Shown: in pieces, positions 36,264 through 45,415 of the stretch
Layout: each line of letters opens with the position of its first letter
Numbering within the stretch: the stretch's first letter is position 1
From: Helicobacter canis
Lineage (GTDB): Bacteria; Campylobacterota; Campylobacteria; Campylobacterales; Helicobacteraceae
Assembly: GCF_008693005.1 (NCBI RefSeq)
Contig: NZ_VXKE01000008.1
Span: 1-63,235, forward strand
Direction: 5' to 3'
DNA: 63,235 bases
Notes under the pieces: model-generated
The model's input: only the letters and a program-made list of their open reading frames with translations
The model's database searches: none
What the model was told of the DNA's origin: nothing
Position numbers and translations under genes: made by a program

Positions 36264-37772
36264 ATGTCTCAAAAATGCGTGCTTATCATCACTGATGGGA
36301 TCGGCTATAAGCCAGATTCTCCTTACAATGCCTTTGCCAATGCTACTAAGCCTACTTATGATTGGCTCTTTAAAAATGTGCCTTATAGCCTTATCCACAC
36401 TTATGGAGAGAGTGTGGGGCTACCAGATGGGCAAATGGGCAACTCCGAAGTAGGGCATATGAGTATAGGCTCTGGGCGGGTGCTCTACCAAGATCTAGTA
36501 AGAATCCAGCGCGCCATAGAGTCTAAGGAGCTAGCCCAGAATCCAGCTTTGCAGCAGTTTATGCAAGAATCGCAAGCAGTGCATTTGCTAGGGCTTATGA
36601 GCGATGGCGGAGTGCATTCTCATTTGGCGCATTTTGTCGCATTGGCAGAGATTTTAGCAGCACATAATAAGCGCGTGTTTTTGCACCTTATCACCGATGG
36701 GCGCGATGTGCTGCCTAAAAGCGCGCTAGGATTTTTGGCAGAGGTGGAGGCAATGTGTGCAAAAGTGGATTCTATCAGCATAGCAAGTGTGAGCGGGCGA
36801 TATTATGCGATGGATAGAGATAAACGCTGGGAGCGCATACAAGAAGCATACAATGCCCTAGCGCACGCTATCCCACACACAGAGCAAAGCCCTAGAGAGT
36901 ATATAGAATCTTGCTATGCTAGAGACATTACAGATGAGTTTATCACGCCTATGTGCTTTGGAGAGTTTGCTAAAAATGGTGGCTTTGCTAGTGAAGATGG
37001 ACTGCTTATGAGTAATTTCCGCTCCGATCGCGCTAGAGAGATTATCACCGCGCTTGGGGCGGAGCATTTTACGCATTTCCCGCGCCCTAAGCATTTTGCC
37101 CATATCCTTACAATGTGTGAGTATGATGAGAGCTTCCCCTATCCTGTGCTTTTCACCAAGCAAAAGCCCACAAATACCCTTGCAGAAGTGCTAGCAAATG
37201 CAGGCAAAAGCCAAGCCCACATCGCAGAGACAGAAAAATACGCGCATGTTACCTTCTTCTTCAACGGCGGAGTGGAAGAGCCTTTCATAGGAGAGTCGCG
37301 CGTGCTTATCCCCTCGCCCAAAGTCGCCACTTATGACTTGCAGCCCCAAATGAGCGCGCCAGAAGTGGGCGATGCAGTGCTTAAGGCTATGGGAGACTCA
37401 AGCAGCGATAGCAATGCTTATGACTTTATCGTAGTCAATTTCGCCAATGGCGATATGGTGGGGCATACAGGCAATTATGAAGCCGCGCTAAAGGCAGTAG
37501 AAGCGGTGGATTATGAGCTTGGGCGGATAGTTAAAAAAGCGCGTGAGCTAGGCTACGCGCTCGTGCTTACAAGCGATCACGGCAATTGTGAAGAGATGAA
37601 AAGCGCGCAAGGAGAGATAAAGACAAACCACACCATAGGCGATGTGTGGTGCTTCGTGCTAGCTAATGGCGTGGAAAAAGTGGATTCTGGCGCGCTCAAT
37701 AACATCGCCCCAAGTGTGCTAAAGATTATGGGACTGCCAATCCCTAAAGAAATGGATCGCCCGCTTATTTAG
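36264..37772 (+). CDS. gpmI: Phosphoglycerate mutase, 2,3-bisphosphoglycerate-independent
   Basis: Glycolytic iPGM, alkaline-phosphatase superfamily, two Mn ions. Landmarks: [10 protein letters not shown] at the start, [19 protein letters not shown] (catalytic Ser), [31 protein letters not shown] and [10 protein letters not shown] (metal ligands). 502 residues, full length. Ends convergently with thrC. Confidence 0.97.
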   Translation: MSQKCVLIITDGIGYKPDSPYNAFANATKPTYDWLFKNVPYSLIHTYGESVGLPDGQMGNSEVGHMSIGSGRVLYQDLVRIQRAIESKELAQNPALQQFMQESQAVHLLGLMSDGGVHSHLAHFVALAEILAAHNKRVFLHLITDGRDVLPKSALGFLAEVEAMCAKVDSISIASVSGRYYAMDRDKRWERIQEAYNALAHAIPHTEQSPREYIESCYARDITDEFITPMCFGEFAKNGGFASEDGLLMSNFRSDRAREIITALGAEHFTHFPRPKHFAHILTMCEYDESFPYPVLFTKQKPTNTLAEVLANAGKSQAHIAETEKYAHVTFFFNGGVEEPFIGESRVLIPSPKVATYDLQPQMSAPEVGDAVLKAMGDSSSDSNAYDFIVVNFANGDMVGHTGNYEAALKAVEAVDYELGRIVKKARELGYALVLTSDHGNCEEMKSAQGEIKTNHTIGDVWCFVLANGVEKVDSGALNNIAPSVLKIMGLPIPKEMDRPLI

Positions 37773-37820
37773 TAGATACTTCTACTAAGCCGCTCACTCT
37801 AGTAAATGTAGATTCTAGCT

Positions 37821-39263
37821 TTATAGCCACTGCAAAATCGCTGCTTCCACTGCTTGACTTGGGAGCACTTGCGTGTGGATTTTAGGCTTTCTAAAAAGCT
37901 CTTCAATATCCGCGCCAATCGTGCTACCAGAATCTAGCATTATCCTTATAGCTTGCTTATCATCGACTCTCTTATCAAAGATCGCTTCCACGACACTTGG
38001 AGCAAATTTACTCCACTCTGCTGTGGCGCAAACAAGCGTCTTTTGACTAGGATTTATAGCACAATGCGCCCCATACGCTAGAGCTGTGTGCGGGTCTAGG
38101 ACATAGCCTTTGCCAAAAGCTGCGCGTATCATCTCGCGCGCCTTTGTATCATCACCCCACCACGCGCAAAAATGCTCTTGTAGTTTTGCTAGCTCGCTTT
38201 GGCTTAGAGCATAGCGCGAGGTAGATTCTAGGGACTCTAGCAGCTCTTTGGTGCGCTTATCGCCATAGAGATAGAAAAGCACGCGCTCGACATTGGAGCT
38301 TTTTAGTATATCCATAGCAGGAGAAATGCTCTTATGCAAGGATCTATCTGTAATGTCATACACACCGCTTGTAATAAGCTCTGTAAGGATATTGTTTTGA
38401 TTACTAGCGATGATGATTTGCCCTAGTGGTAGCCCCATAGACTTAGCAAGAAACGCGCCCAAAGCATTGCCAAAATTCCCACTAGGCACGCTCACTGCTA
38501 GCTTTTCCCCCCATTTAATCGCCCCCTTGCGCACAAGCTCCATATAGCCCCACACATAGTAGATGATTTGGAAGGCTATGCGCCCAAAATTCACAGAGTT
38601 TGCTGCGGAGAGTTTGTAGCCCTTTTGCGCGATTTTGCTGGTAAATTCTGGGCTATTTAGCAGAGATTTTAGCAGGCTTTGCGCGGTGTCAAAGTCGCCT
38701 ACAATGCCTAGGGTTTTGAGATTTGGCGCGGAGGCGGTTTGCATTTGCAGGGCTTGCACTTGGCTTGTGCCACCATTTGGGTAAAGGCAGATGACTTTGA
38801 CATTGGGGCTAGAGGCAAAGGCAGCAAGCGTGGCTGGTCCTGTGTCGCCGCTGGTGGCAGTTAGGATTAGATAGTGCGTGTCTTGCGCCTTTGCTAGAGA
38901 GCTAAAAAGAGAGCCAAAGGGACACAAAGCCATATCTTTAAACGCCCTTGTGGGTCCGTGGAAAAGCTCCAAAAAGTAGGCATTCTCAAGCTGGGTTATG
39001 GGGGCTGGGTTATTAGGATCATCAAAGCTTGTATAGCAGTGCAAGGCAGTATCTAGCACACTAGAATCCACCTCTACTCTTAAGTGCGTGAAAATCGCCT
39101 TACATAAATCGCTGTAGCTAGAATCTAGCAGTGTGCGAAAGTCGATTGTAGGGAGTGATGCTAGGGTGTAGAGTCCTTTAGAATCAGCAGCAGGGGATAG
39201 GATCGCTTGAGCAAAATCAACGGACTTGGCATTGGCATTGCGAGTGGAGACAAAGGGCTTCAT
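37821..39263 (-). CDS. thrC: Threonine synthase
   Basis: PLP-dependent conversion of O-phosphohomoserine to threonine. ELFHGPTRAFKDMAL holds the Schiff-base Lys; LTATSGDTGPATLAAF and SVPSGNFGNALGAF bind phosphate. The ATG at 39263 (MKPFVSTRNANAK) has AAGGAT upstream; the longer frame to 39320 would be translated palindromic-element sequence. 480 residues. The promoter lies ~200 nt upstream, so the mRNA leader contains the element at 39286-39420. Confidence 0.95.
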   Translation of the reverse strand: MKPFVSTRNANAKSVDFAQAILSPAADSKGLYTLASLPTIDFRTLLDSSYSDLCKAIFTHLRVEVDSSVLDTALHCYTSFDDPNNPAPITQLENAYFLELFHGPTRAFKDMALCPFGSLFSSLAKAQDTHYLILTATSGDTGPATLAAFASSPNVKVICLYPNGGTSQVQALQMQTASAPNLKTLGIVGDFDTAQSLLKSLLNSPEFTSKIAQKGYKLSAANSVNFGRIAFQIIYYVWGYMELVRKGAIKWGEKLAVSVPSGNFGNALGAFLAKSMGLPLGQIIIASNQNNILTELITSGVYDITDRSLHKSISPAMDILKSSNVERVLFYLYGDKRTKELLESLESTSRYALSQSELAKLQEHFCAWWGDDTKAREMIRAAFGKGYVLDPHTALAYGAHCAINPSQKTLVCATAEWSKFAPSVVEAIFDKRVDDKQAIRIMLDSGSTIGADIEELFRKPKIHTQVLPSQAVEAAILQWL

Positions 39264-39285
39264 ACTTATATCCTTTTTGAGTGGT

Positions 39286-39420
39286 GGGCGATTCAGTCTT
39301 GGGCGAGCGATTCGCGCCATTGAAAAAATTTAGGGCAGTCACTATCGCTAAGATAGCTCCTACCCTAAATTGTTTCAAAAGACGCAAAGCCCCACCGCAA
39401 TGCTTAGAATCGTGCCAAAT
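39286..39420 (+). repeat. L1-type palindromic element in thrC leader
   Basis: Starts GCGATTCAGTCTTGGGCGAG, has arms 39320-39335 and 39363-39378 (16 nt, one mismatch), loop CAGTCACTATCGCTAAGATA (variant L1) and ends ACCGCAATGCTTAGAATCG. It would form a strong hairpin in the thrC mRNA leader. Confidence 0.8.
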
Positions 39421-39465
39421 AAACAACCTTAATAAAAGTGGATCGGGATCGATTCAACAGGTGCG

Positions 39466-39471
39466 ATTGTA
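39466..39471 (-). promoter_or_regulatory. -10 box of thrC
   Basis: Minus-strand TACAAT (CTGCTACAATCGCACC), about 200 nt before the thrC start, leaving a long leader that includes the palindromic element. Confidence 0.55.
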
Positions 39472-39521
39472 GCAGATTTAAGCTTTTGTTGTAAGCTTGC
39501 GGTTTTCTTAAGGAGCTAGCA

Positions 39522-39743
39522 ATGGCACTATCATATAAGCTTGTAATGTTTGGATTCCCAGCATTGTGCGAAGACATTGATGAAGTCTATGCCAGAATGC
39601 GCCAGATCCCACCCGAGCGCGCTAAAGCAGAGACCTTGGAGCAGTGCTATCTAATCGACCTGCACACAGGCGTGCGCTATGAGATCACTTGTGATGAAAA
39701 GGGCTTTTATCTTCGTGATTTCTCGCCTAACTCAAGCGATTGA
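39522..39743 (+). CDS. Conserved small protein, 73 residues
   Basis: Reads MALSYKLVMFGFPALCEDID and ends SPNSSD. Strong AAGGAG ribosome site. No domain recognised; length and sharp ribosome site make it a real gene. It lies just upstream of the argB promoter and may be a Helicobacter-specific conserved hypothetical. Confidence 0.65.
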   Translation: MALSYKLVMFGFPALCEDIDEVYARMRQIPPERAKAETLEQCYLIDLHTGVRYEITCDEKGFYLRDFSPNSSD

Positions 39744-39759
39744 AGCACATAGATTCTGC

Positions 39760-39765
39760 TATAAT
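39760..39765 (+). promoter_or_regulatory. -10 box of argB-argD
   Basis: TATAAT in ATTCTGCTATAATCGCGC, 57 nt upstream of argB. Confidence 0.6.
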
Positions 39766-39821
39766 CGCGCCTTTAATCACACTAGAATCTAAAAGCTAGA
39801 ATCTAACTTCCAAGGACAGGT

Positions 39822-40688
39822 ATGAATATGCAAGAGCTGCAAAGCAAGGCAAAAACACTCATCGAAGCTCTTCCCTATATCCAACGCTTTAGCGGAAAAA
39901 TTATCCTTATCAAATATGGCGGCAGTGCTATGGAAGATGAGAGCCTAAAAAAAAGCGTGGTGCAAGACATCGCACTACTAAAAAGCATAGGCTTTAAGCC
40001 CATCATTATCCACGGCGGGGGCAAGGAGATTAGCAAATGGGTAGGGAAGCTCGGCGGGGAAGCGCGCTTTGAGCAAGGCTTGCGCGTAACTGATGAGAGC
40101 ACACTAGAAATCGCCCAAATGGTGCTAAATCGTATCAACAAAGACCTAGTAGGCTATATGGCAAGCTATGGAGTTAAGGCAGTGGGCATAAGCGGCAAAG
40201 ATGGGAATACATTTTGCGCACAAAAGAAGCTAGCAAATGGCGTGGATATAGGGTTTGTAGGAGAAGTGAAGCAAGTAGATACCACGCTAATTTTAGGGCT
40301 ACTTGATAAGGGCTTTGTGCCTGTGATTTGCCCTATTGGTATGGACGAAAACGCCCAAGACTACAATATCAACGCTGATGATGCTGCTTATGCACTAGCG
40401 ATCGCACTAAAGGCAGAGAAGCTTGTCTTCCTTAGTGATATTGAGGGGATTTATAGAGACTTTAATGACAAGGCTTCACTCATCACCATACTGCCAACAT
40501 CAAAGGCTAGAAACTTGCTAGAAGATGGGGGCATTAGCGGGGGTATGCTACCAAAGCTACAAAACTGCATAAAAGCGGTGGAGAGTGGCGTGGAGCGCGT
40601 GCATATCATTGATGGGCGCATTAAGCATTGTTTGCTGCTAGAGTTTTTCACCGATGAGGGCATAGGCACGGCGATTTTACACGATTGA
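39822..40688 (+). CDS. argB: Acetylglutamate kinase
   Basis: Second step of arginine synthesis. Amino-acid kinase fold with [39 protein letters not shown] and [16 protein letters not shown]. 288 residues, complete. argD follows after 20 nt. Confidence 0.96.
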   Translation: MNMQELQSKAKTLIEALPYIQRFSGKIILIKYGGSAMEDESLKKSVVQDIALLKSIGFKPIIIHGGGKEISKWVGKLGGEARFEQGLRVTDESTLEIAQMVLNRINKDLVGYMASYGVKAVGISGKDGNTFCAQKKLANGVDIGFVGEVKQVDTTLILGLLDKGFVPVICPIGMDENAQDYNINADDAAYALAIALKAEKLVFLSDIEGIYRDFNDKASLITILPTSKARNLLEDGGISGGMLPKLQNCIKAVESGVERVHIIDGRIKHCLLLEFFTDEGIGTAILHD

Positions 40689-40708
40689 TGATCACATAAG
40701 GAGAGAGT

Positions 40709-42079
40709 ATGGCAAGGAAAGATTCTAAGCAAAAAGTGGATTCTAGGAAAAACGCCAAAAATGTAGAAATCTCGCGGGCGGCAGGATTTTGCGATGATTT
40801 TGGGGGTTTTCAAGGCGGGGGCGAAGGGATTTACCTAAGCGGTAATGAGCAAGCCCCCGCCGCAAAATCTCCCAAAAGCGCGCAAAAGCCAACGCCCACA
40901 CCAGATGACAATGCGATTTTGCAAGTCTATTCCCGCTTACCCATTATATTTGAAAAAGGCAGTGGCGTGTATCTCTATGATGCAGCAGGCAAGGAGTATT
41001 TAGACTTTGGTGCTGGTATTGCTGTCAATGCACTAGGCTATGGGAATGAGTCTTTTAATGCCGCGCTAAAAGCACAGATTGACAAGCTCTTGCACATTTC
41101 TAATCTCTACTACAATCCCCCTGCCATAGAAGCAGCAAAAAAGCTTGCTAAAGCAAGTGGGCTTGATCGAGTGTTTTTCACCAATAGCGGAGCAGAAGCG
41201 TGTGAGGGCGCGCTAAAAGTGGCAAAAAAATATGCCTATCAAACAGGCATAAAATCTCCGCAAATCATCGCTATGCACAACTCCTTCCACGGGCGCACAC
41301 TTGGCGCACTATCAGTTACAGGCAATAGCGCGCATCAAAAGCCCTTTAAACCGCTGCTCTCTGGCGTGAAGTTTGCGCACTTTAATGACATAGCAAGTGT
41401 GGAGAAGCTAATCACTCCAAAGACTTGTGCCATTATCCTAGAGACGATTCAAGGAGAAGGCGGTGTAACGCCTGCTAGCAAGGAATTTTTACAAGCACTG
41501 CGCAAGCTTTGCGATACGCACAATATGCTACTAATCCTTGATGAAATCCAATGCGGTATGGGCAGAAGTGGGAGTATGTTTGCCTATGAGCAGTATGGGA
41601 TAATGCCAGATATTATCACTACGGCGAAAGCCCTTGGCTGTGGCGTGCCTGTGGGGGCATTTGTGCTATCTCAAAAGGTCGCTGATTCTTCACTAAAGCC
41701 CGGGGATCACGGCAGCACTTATGGGGGTAATCCCTTTGTCTGCGCAGCAGTTAGTAAGGTGTTTGATATATTTAATGAGATGAAACTCGTGCAAAGAGTA
41801 GCCAAGCTCACTCCCACTCTCACACAAACACTCCAAGAGCTATGCGACTCTTATAGCTTCTTGCAAAGCGTGCGTGGTAAGGGATTTTTGCAAGGCGTCC
41901 AAATTGATCCAAAGAGCAAAATTCAAGCAAAAGACATAGTCCAGCTAGCCGCAGAGCAGGGGCTCATAATCCTTAGCGCATCGCAAAATGTCCTGCGCTT
42001 TGCACCACCACTTATTATCACACAAGAGCATATAGAGCTAATGCGCCATAAGCTTATCCGCGCACTTGATCGCCTGTAA
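40709..42079 (+). CDS. argD: Acetylornithine aminotransferase with repeat-derived N-terminus
   Basis: Class III PLP aminotransferase. Landmarks: YLDFGAGIAVNALGYG, FTNSGAEACEGALKVAKKYA, FHGRTLGALSVTGN, LLILDEIQCGMGRSG (PLP Asp), ITTAKALGCGVPVGAF (Schiff-base Lys) and DHGSTYGGNPFVCAA. The usual enzyme begins around DDNAILQVYSRLPI (residue ~70); the first ~66 residues come from an L1-type palindromic element that also supplies the start codon, with AAGGAGAG in front. 456 residues instead of about 390. Confidence 0.95.
   Translation: MARKDSKQKVDSRKNAKNVEISRAAGFCDDFGGFQGGGEGIYLSGNEQAPAAKSPKSAQKPTPTPDDNAILQVYSRLPIIFEKGSGVYLYDAAGKEYLDFGAGIAVNALGYGNESFNAALKAQIDKLLHISNLYYNPPAIEAAKKLAKASGLDRVFFTNSGAEACEGALKVAKKYAYQTGIKSPQIIAMHNSFHGRTLGALSVTGNSAHQKPFKPLLSGVKFAHFNDIASVEKLITPKTCAIILETIQGEGGVTPASKEFLQALRKLCDTHNMLLILDEIQCGMGRSGSMFAYEQYGIMPDIITTAKALGCGVPVGAFVLSQKVADSSLKPGDHGSTYGGNPFVCAAVSKVFDIFNEMKLVQRVAKLTPTLTQTLQELCDSYSFLQSVRGKGFLQGVQIDPKSKIQAKDIVQLAAEQGLIILSASQNVLRFAPPLIITQEHIELMRHKLIRALDRL
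40724..40905 (+). repeat. L1-type palindromic element at the argD 5' end
   Basis: Perfect 9-bp arms 40814-40822/40853-40861 (GGCGGGGGC) around loop TTTACCTAAGCGGTAATGA. Translates to GEGIYLSGNEQ followed by KSAQKPTP, nearly the same as the C-terminal tail of the GT4 protein (GEGIYLGGNEQ ... KSAQKPTP). Confidence 0.85.
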
Positions 42080-42086
42080 GAGAGCT

Positions 42087-42143
42087 AGCTAGAATCTATC
42101 TTAGCTTCTCTCGCCTAGAGAGCTGCCTATTTAGATTCTAGCT
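42087..42143. terminator. Inverted word pair between argD and murE
   Basis: AGCTAGAATCTA (42087-42098) pairs with TAGATTCTAGCT (42132-42143) between two convergent genes; the loop contains a smaller CTCTC/GAGAG stem. Placement suggests a bidirectional terminator. Confidence 0.45.
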
Positions 42144-43450
42144 TTTAGTGCCTTTCGTATCTCTTCCCTATCGTCAAAATGCCTACTCTCGCCGCCTATG
42201 ATTTGGTAAGTCTCATCGCCCTTGCCCAGCACAAGCAGCACCCAATCATCTTCTAGCTCACTCACAGCTTGGCAAATCGCCTTAGCCCTATCTACTTCGC
42301 AGATAATGGGTGTCTTGCTATCTAGCGGGATACCCTGCCTAATAGCTTCTATGATAGATTCTGGCTTCTCGCTGCGAGGATTATCACTTGTGATGTAGAT
42401 TCTCTTAGCGTATTTGTAAGCTGCTACTCCCATTTTCGGGCGTTTGCTAGGGTCTCTATCACCCCCAGCACCAAAGACTACAGCGATATTTTTCCCCCTA
42501 AAGCTCTCAAAAATCGCCTCCATACCATCGTGTGTATGAGCAAAATCTACAATGATCAAAGGCTCTTTGCTTACCACTTCCATACGCCCCTCCACACCGC
42601 CAAAATTCTCTAAATACTCCACGCAGGATTCTAGGGGCTTTTGTGCGATAAGCCGCACACAAAGCAGCGCAGCCAAAATATTGTAGAGATTATGCTTGCC
42701 ATAAAGTGGAGCGTGAATCAGTGCTTGCTCTCTACTCTTGCTGCTTTGGCTCACTCTGCTTGGGGTATAAGATAAATGCGCAGTGATTGCTTGATCTAGG
42801 CTATATGCGTTTGGTCGTAAGTTGGCACTAGATTCTATGCCGTAGGTATGGGAGTTTAGCGGGTTATAGCTAGCCTTTGGCTCATCAGCGTTGATGATCT
42901 TGCAGCACTCATCGCTAAAAAAGCTATTTTTCACGCGGATATATTCTGCTTGGGTTTTGTGGTAGTCTAGATGATCGCTTGTGATGTTAGTTAGGATTTT
43001 AGTATGGAAGCTAATGCCAGCAATGCGCTCTTGCACAATCGCGTGCGAGCTTACTTCCATAACGACAAACTCACACTCTCCAACCATAGCAAAAATCTCA
43101 TACAGCTCCAGCGCACAAGGTGTCGTAAGCCCCTTAGGTCTAAGCTGCTTGTCATTAGCAAACACTCCGCGCGTGCCAATAAGCGCGCAAGAGTAGCCAC
43201 AATCTAGCAAAAGCGAGTAGATAAGCGCGGCAGTGGTGGTCTTGCCATTAGTGCCTGTTATGCCAATGATCTTTGGCAGCGGGGCAAAAAGCCCTGCTAG
43301 CTCACTTGCCTCTATGCTAGGGTGATCAGGGGTGAAAGCAGCATTTAGCGGCGTGCGGACAAAAAGCGTGTGAGAGTCTAGCTCCCTAGAATCATCGCTT
43401 AAATGCGAGTATTGCACGCCTGCATACACACAAGGCTTAGCGAGCTTCAC
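42131..43450 (-). CDS. murE: UDP-MurNAc-tripeptide synthetase MurE
   Basis: Mur ligase adding meso-diaminopimelate to UDP-MurNAc-L-Ala-D-Glu. ATP loop GITGTNGKTTTAALI, MEVSSHAIVQERI, LTNITSDHLDYHKT (carbamylated-Lys region follows), and the DNPRSE motif that selects diaminopimelate. 439 residues. Its stop is adjacent to the next upstream gene. Confidence 0.95.
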   Translation of the reverse strand: MKLAKPCVYAGVQYSHLSDDSRELDSHTLFVRTPLNAAFTPDHPSIEASELAGLFAPLPKIIGITGTNGKTTTAALIYSLLLDCGYSCALIGTRGVFANDKQLRPKGLTTPCALELYEIFAMVGECEFVVMEVSSHAIVQERIAGISFHTKILTNITSDHLDYHKTQAEYIRVKNSFFSDECCKIINADEPKASYNPLNSHTYGIESSANLRPNAYSLDQAITAHLSYTPSRVSQSSKSREQALIHAPLYGKHNLYNILAALLCVRLIAQKPLESCVEYLENFGGVEGRMEVVSKEPLIIVDFAHTHDGMEAIFESFRGKNIAVVFGAGGDRDPSKRPKMGVAAYKYAKRIYITSDNPRSEKPESIIEAIRQGIPLDSKTPIICEVDRAKAICQAVSELEDDWVLLVLGKGDETYQIIGGESRHFDDREEIRKALKARI

Positions 43451-44629
43451 TTACTTACCTGTGATATAGCGGATAATCTTTTCTGCTTGGGCGATTGCCA
43501 TAGCCACAGAAGCCCCTGATTTAAAGCCAATGTCCCCAGCGACAAACACGCCTTGCACGGAAGTCTCAAGATTTTGGCTGACAATGGGGAGATTATTGCC
43601 ATCAAGTTCGATATTGCATTTTTTAAGAAAATCTACCGGTGAAGATCCGCCAATGGCATAAATCGCGCGGTCAAACACATCGCTACTGCCATCGCTAAAA
43701 TGCGCACAAATCTTGCCATCTTGCTCTTCTAAGCTCTCTATATCAACGCCTAGCTTCGTCTTTAGCGCGCCACTTGCGATGACCTTTTCTAGCTCTTGCT
43801 GATTGGTATCATTGATGCGTGCAAACTCTGTGCGGCGGTAGTTTAGCGTGGTATCGTGCGAGGTGCATAGATCAATGGCATACTCCACTGCGGAGTTCCC
43901 ACCACCTACGATGAGTAGTCGCTCACCTGCTTGGATATTTTGGGCATTATAATTGACTTGGCGCAAAATCGCTGGAGGGATCTTGTAGCTAGGCTTATTG
44001 GGCTGCCCCATTTTGCCAATGGCAATAATGGCATAATCCGCGCTTATAGAGCGATTCCCACTTGTGCGGATAAGCAAGCTGCCATTATCTTGTCTTTGGA
44101 TAGATTCTACATCGCTTTCATACGCCACATCAATTTTATACTGCTCTAGCAAGCTATCAAACATCGCTAGCGCACCTTCTTTATTCGTATCGCTAAAATC
44201 TATCGCGCCTACTAGATCAATTTGCTCGCCTTTATAAACCCTATCCACTCGCTTGCCGTCTTTGTAGAATTTGCGCAGCGTGGCATTATGCTCCTTGCCC
44301 TTTTCTAGCAAGATGACGGAGAGCCCCTTAAGCTTGGCTTCAACACTTGCACTAATGCCGCCCGGTCCTGCTCCAACTACTGCTATGGTGTAATGCTCCA
44401 TTTTTGTCTCCTTATGTTTGAGATTGGTGGGATTTAGGTCTGCCTGCTGGCTTTGGGCTATGGTGTTGGCTAGGTTTAGATCCTCCACACTATCAAAAAG
44501 CGCGCCGTGCGTGATTTTGTGCGCATCATCAAACTGCCCATTTCGCAACGCCCACAGAAACACCAAAAGCCCAGCAAGCCCTATCCCCAGCGATACAAGC
44601 AGCATAATCACAATAATAGGGGTATTCAT
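43451..44629 (-). CDS. CcoS joined in frame to a YpdA/TrxR-like flavoprotein
   Basis: Residues 1-~55 are a CcoS/FixS cbb3-oxidase assembly protein: membrane helix IMLLVSLGIGLAGLLVFLW, then RNGQFDD and HGALFDSVEDLN. After a linker, residue 77 onward is a complete FAD/NAD(P)H oxidoreductase: YTIAVVGAGPGGISASVEA, LIVGGGNSAVEYAIDL and the C-terminal VFVAGDIGFKSGASV. No CxxC redox pair, so not a true thioredoxin reductase. An internal ATG at 44401 has AAGGAG about 6 nt upstream, so the flavoprotein (316 residues) may also be made alone. Confidence 0.85.
   Translation of the reverse strand: MNTPIIVIMLLVSLGIGLAGLLVFLWALRNGQFDDAHKITHGALFDSVEDLNLANTIAQSQQADLNPTNLKHKETKMEHYTIAVVGAGPGGISASVEAKLKGLSVILLEKGKEHNATLRKFYKDGKRVDRVYKGEQIDLVGAIDFSDTNKEGALAMFDSLLEQYKIDVAYESDVESIQRQDNGSLLIRTSGNRSISADYAIIAIGKMGQPNKPSYKIPPAILRQVNYNAQNIQAGERLLIVGGGNSAVEYAIDLCTSHDTTLNYRRTEFARINDTNQQELEKVIASGALKTKLGVDIESLEEQDGKICAHFSDGSSDVFDRAIYAIGGSSPVDFLKKCNIELDGNNLPIVSQNLETSVQGVFVAGDIGFKSGASVAMAIAQAEKIIRYITGK
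44401..44415 (-). promoter_or_regulatory. Internal ribosome site and ATG inside the fused gene
   Basis: AAGGAGACAAAAATG within the CcoS-flavoprotein reading frame. It implies independent translation of the flavoprotein and that the fusion may come from loss of the ccoS stop codon. Confidence 0.6.
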
Positions 44630-45243
44630 ACAATCTCCCAGAATCTCACAAGCTTTTCTATGCTAAGTCCTAGCGCGCTAGATTCTAGCCCGATTTGCCT
44701 GCGGATATAGCGTTTATGAAAGCCCTCTACCATCACGCACCCGGCTTTCCCCTGCCACGCTAGAGAATCCACATAGCCTAGCATATCATCTAGCTCAAAT
44801 TTCCCTAGCTCCAAATGGCACGCACTCAAATCAGTGAAGCTTATATGCCGACTTTTATAGGCTAGGGCTGTTAGGATACTTATGCGCTTGGAATCTTGCA
44901 ATTCTAGCATATTTCTAGCTTCTTGCTTATCTCTAGCTTTGCGCAGGAGCTTGCCATCTACACTTACCACACTATCTGCACACAGCAGCCCAGAATCTAG
45001 CGCGTGATCATATTTGCCCTGCTTGGCTAAAAGCTCTAGGCTAGATTCTAGCTTTTTCACACAAGCGATATAAGCAAACTTCGCAGGCTCGCAAACTGCC
45101 AAGCTCTCTTCATCAAACCCGCTATCCATCTGGATAAATGTTATCCCGTGCTCTGCTAGAATCTGCGCGCGCGTAGGGCTAAGGCTAGCTAGGATAATTG
45201 GAGCAGCAAGTGGGGGAGCAGATGTGCGCATGGCTTTACACAT
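44626..45243 (-). CDS. maf: Maf-family nucleotide pyrophosphatase
   Basis: Maf/HAM1-like dNTP/NTP pyrophosphatase. N-terminal IILASLSPTRAQILAEHGI, central LLCADSVVSVDGKLLRK and C-terminal GKAGCVMVEGF. 205 residues. Its stop overlaps the CcoS-fusion start (ATGA). Confidence 0.9.
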   Translation of the reverse strand: MCKAMRTSAPPLAAPIILASLSPTRAQILAEHGITFIQMDSGFDEESLAVCEPAKFAYIACVKKLESSLELLAKQGKYDHALDSGLLCADSVVSVDGKLLRKARDKQEARNMLELQDSKRISILTALAYKSRHISFTDLSACHLELGKFELDDMLGYVDSLAWQGKAGCVMVEGFHKRYIRRQIGLESSALGLSIEKLVRFWEIV

Positions 45244-45341
45244 TAAATTTGGTGGTCCTTATAGGGCATTTGTCAAGGGCTATTATAAACCAATCGCGCT
45301 AAATCCACTCTAAATCCCACTTGAGCAGCACATTGATTTTA

Positions 45342-45364
45342 TTTTTTTTTTTTTTTTGTAGAAT
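45342..45364 (+). promoter_or_regulatory. T16 tract next to -10 box of the OMP gene
   Basis: Sixteen T (45342-45357) followed one base later by TAGAAT (45359-45364), a plausible -10 box, about 50 nt upstream of the OmpP1/FadL gene. In H. pylori, T-tracts upstream of the -10 of adhesin genes tune transcription by length change. Confidence 0.7.
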
Positions 45365-45415
45365 ATGGATTCTTGCATATGCAAATACCCCAATATTTAT
45401 TGAAAAGGATATACG

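Noticed and set aside
43451..44401. True thioredoxin reductase
   Set aside because: The FAD and NAD(P)H motifs are present but the CxxC redox pair of thioredoxin reductase is missing.
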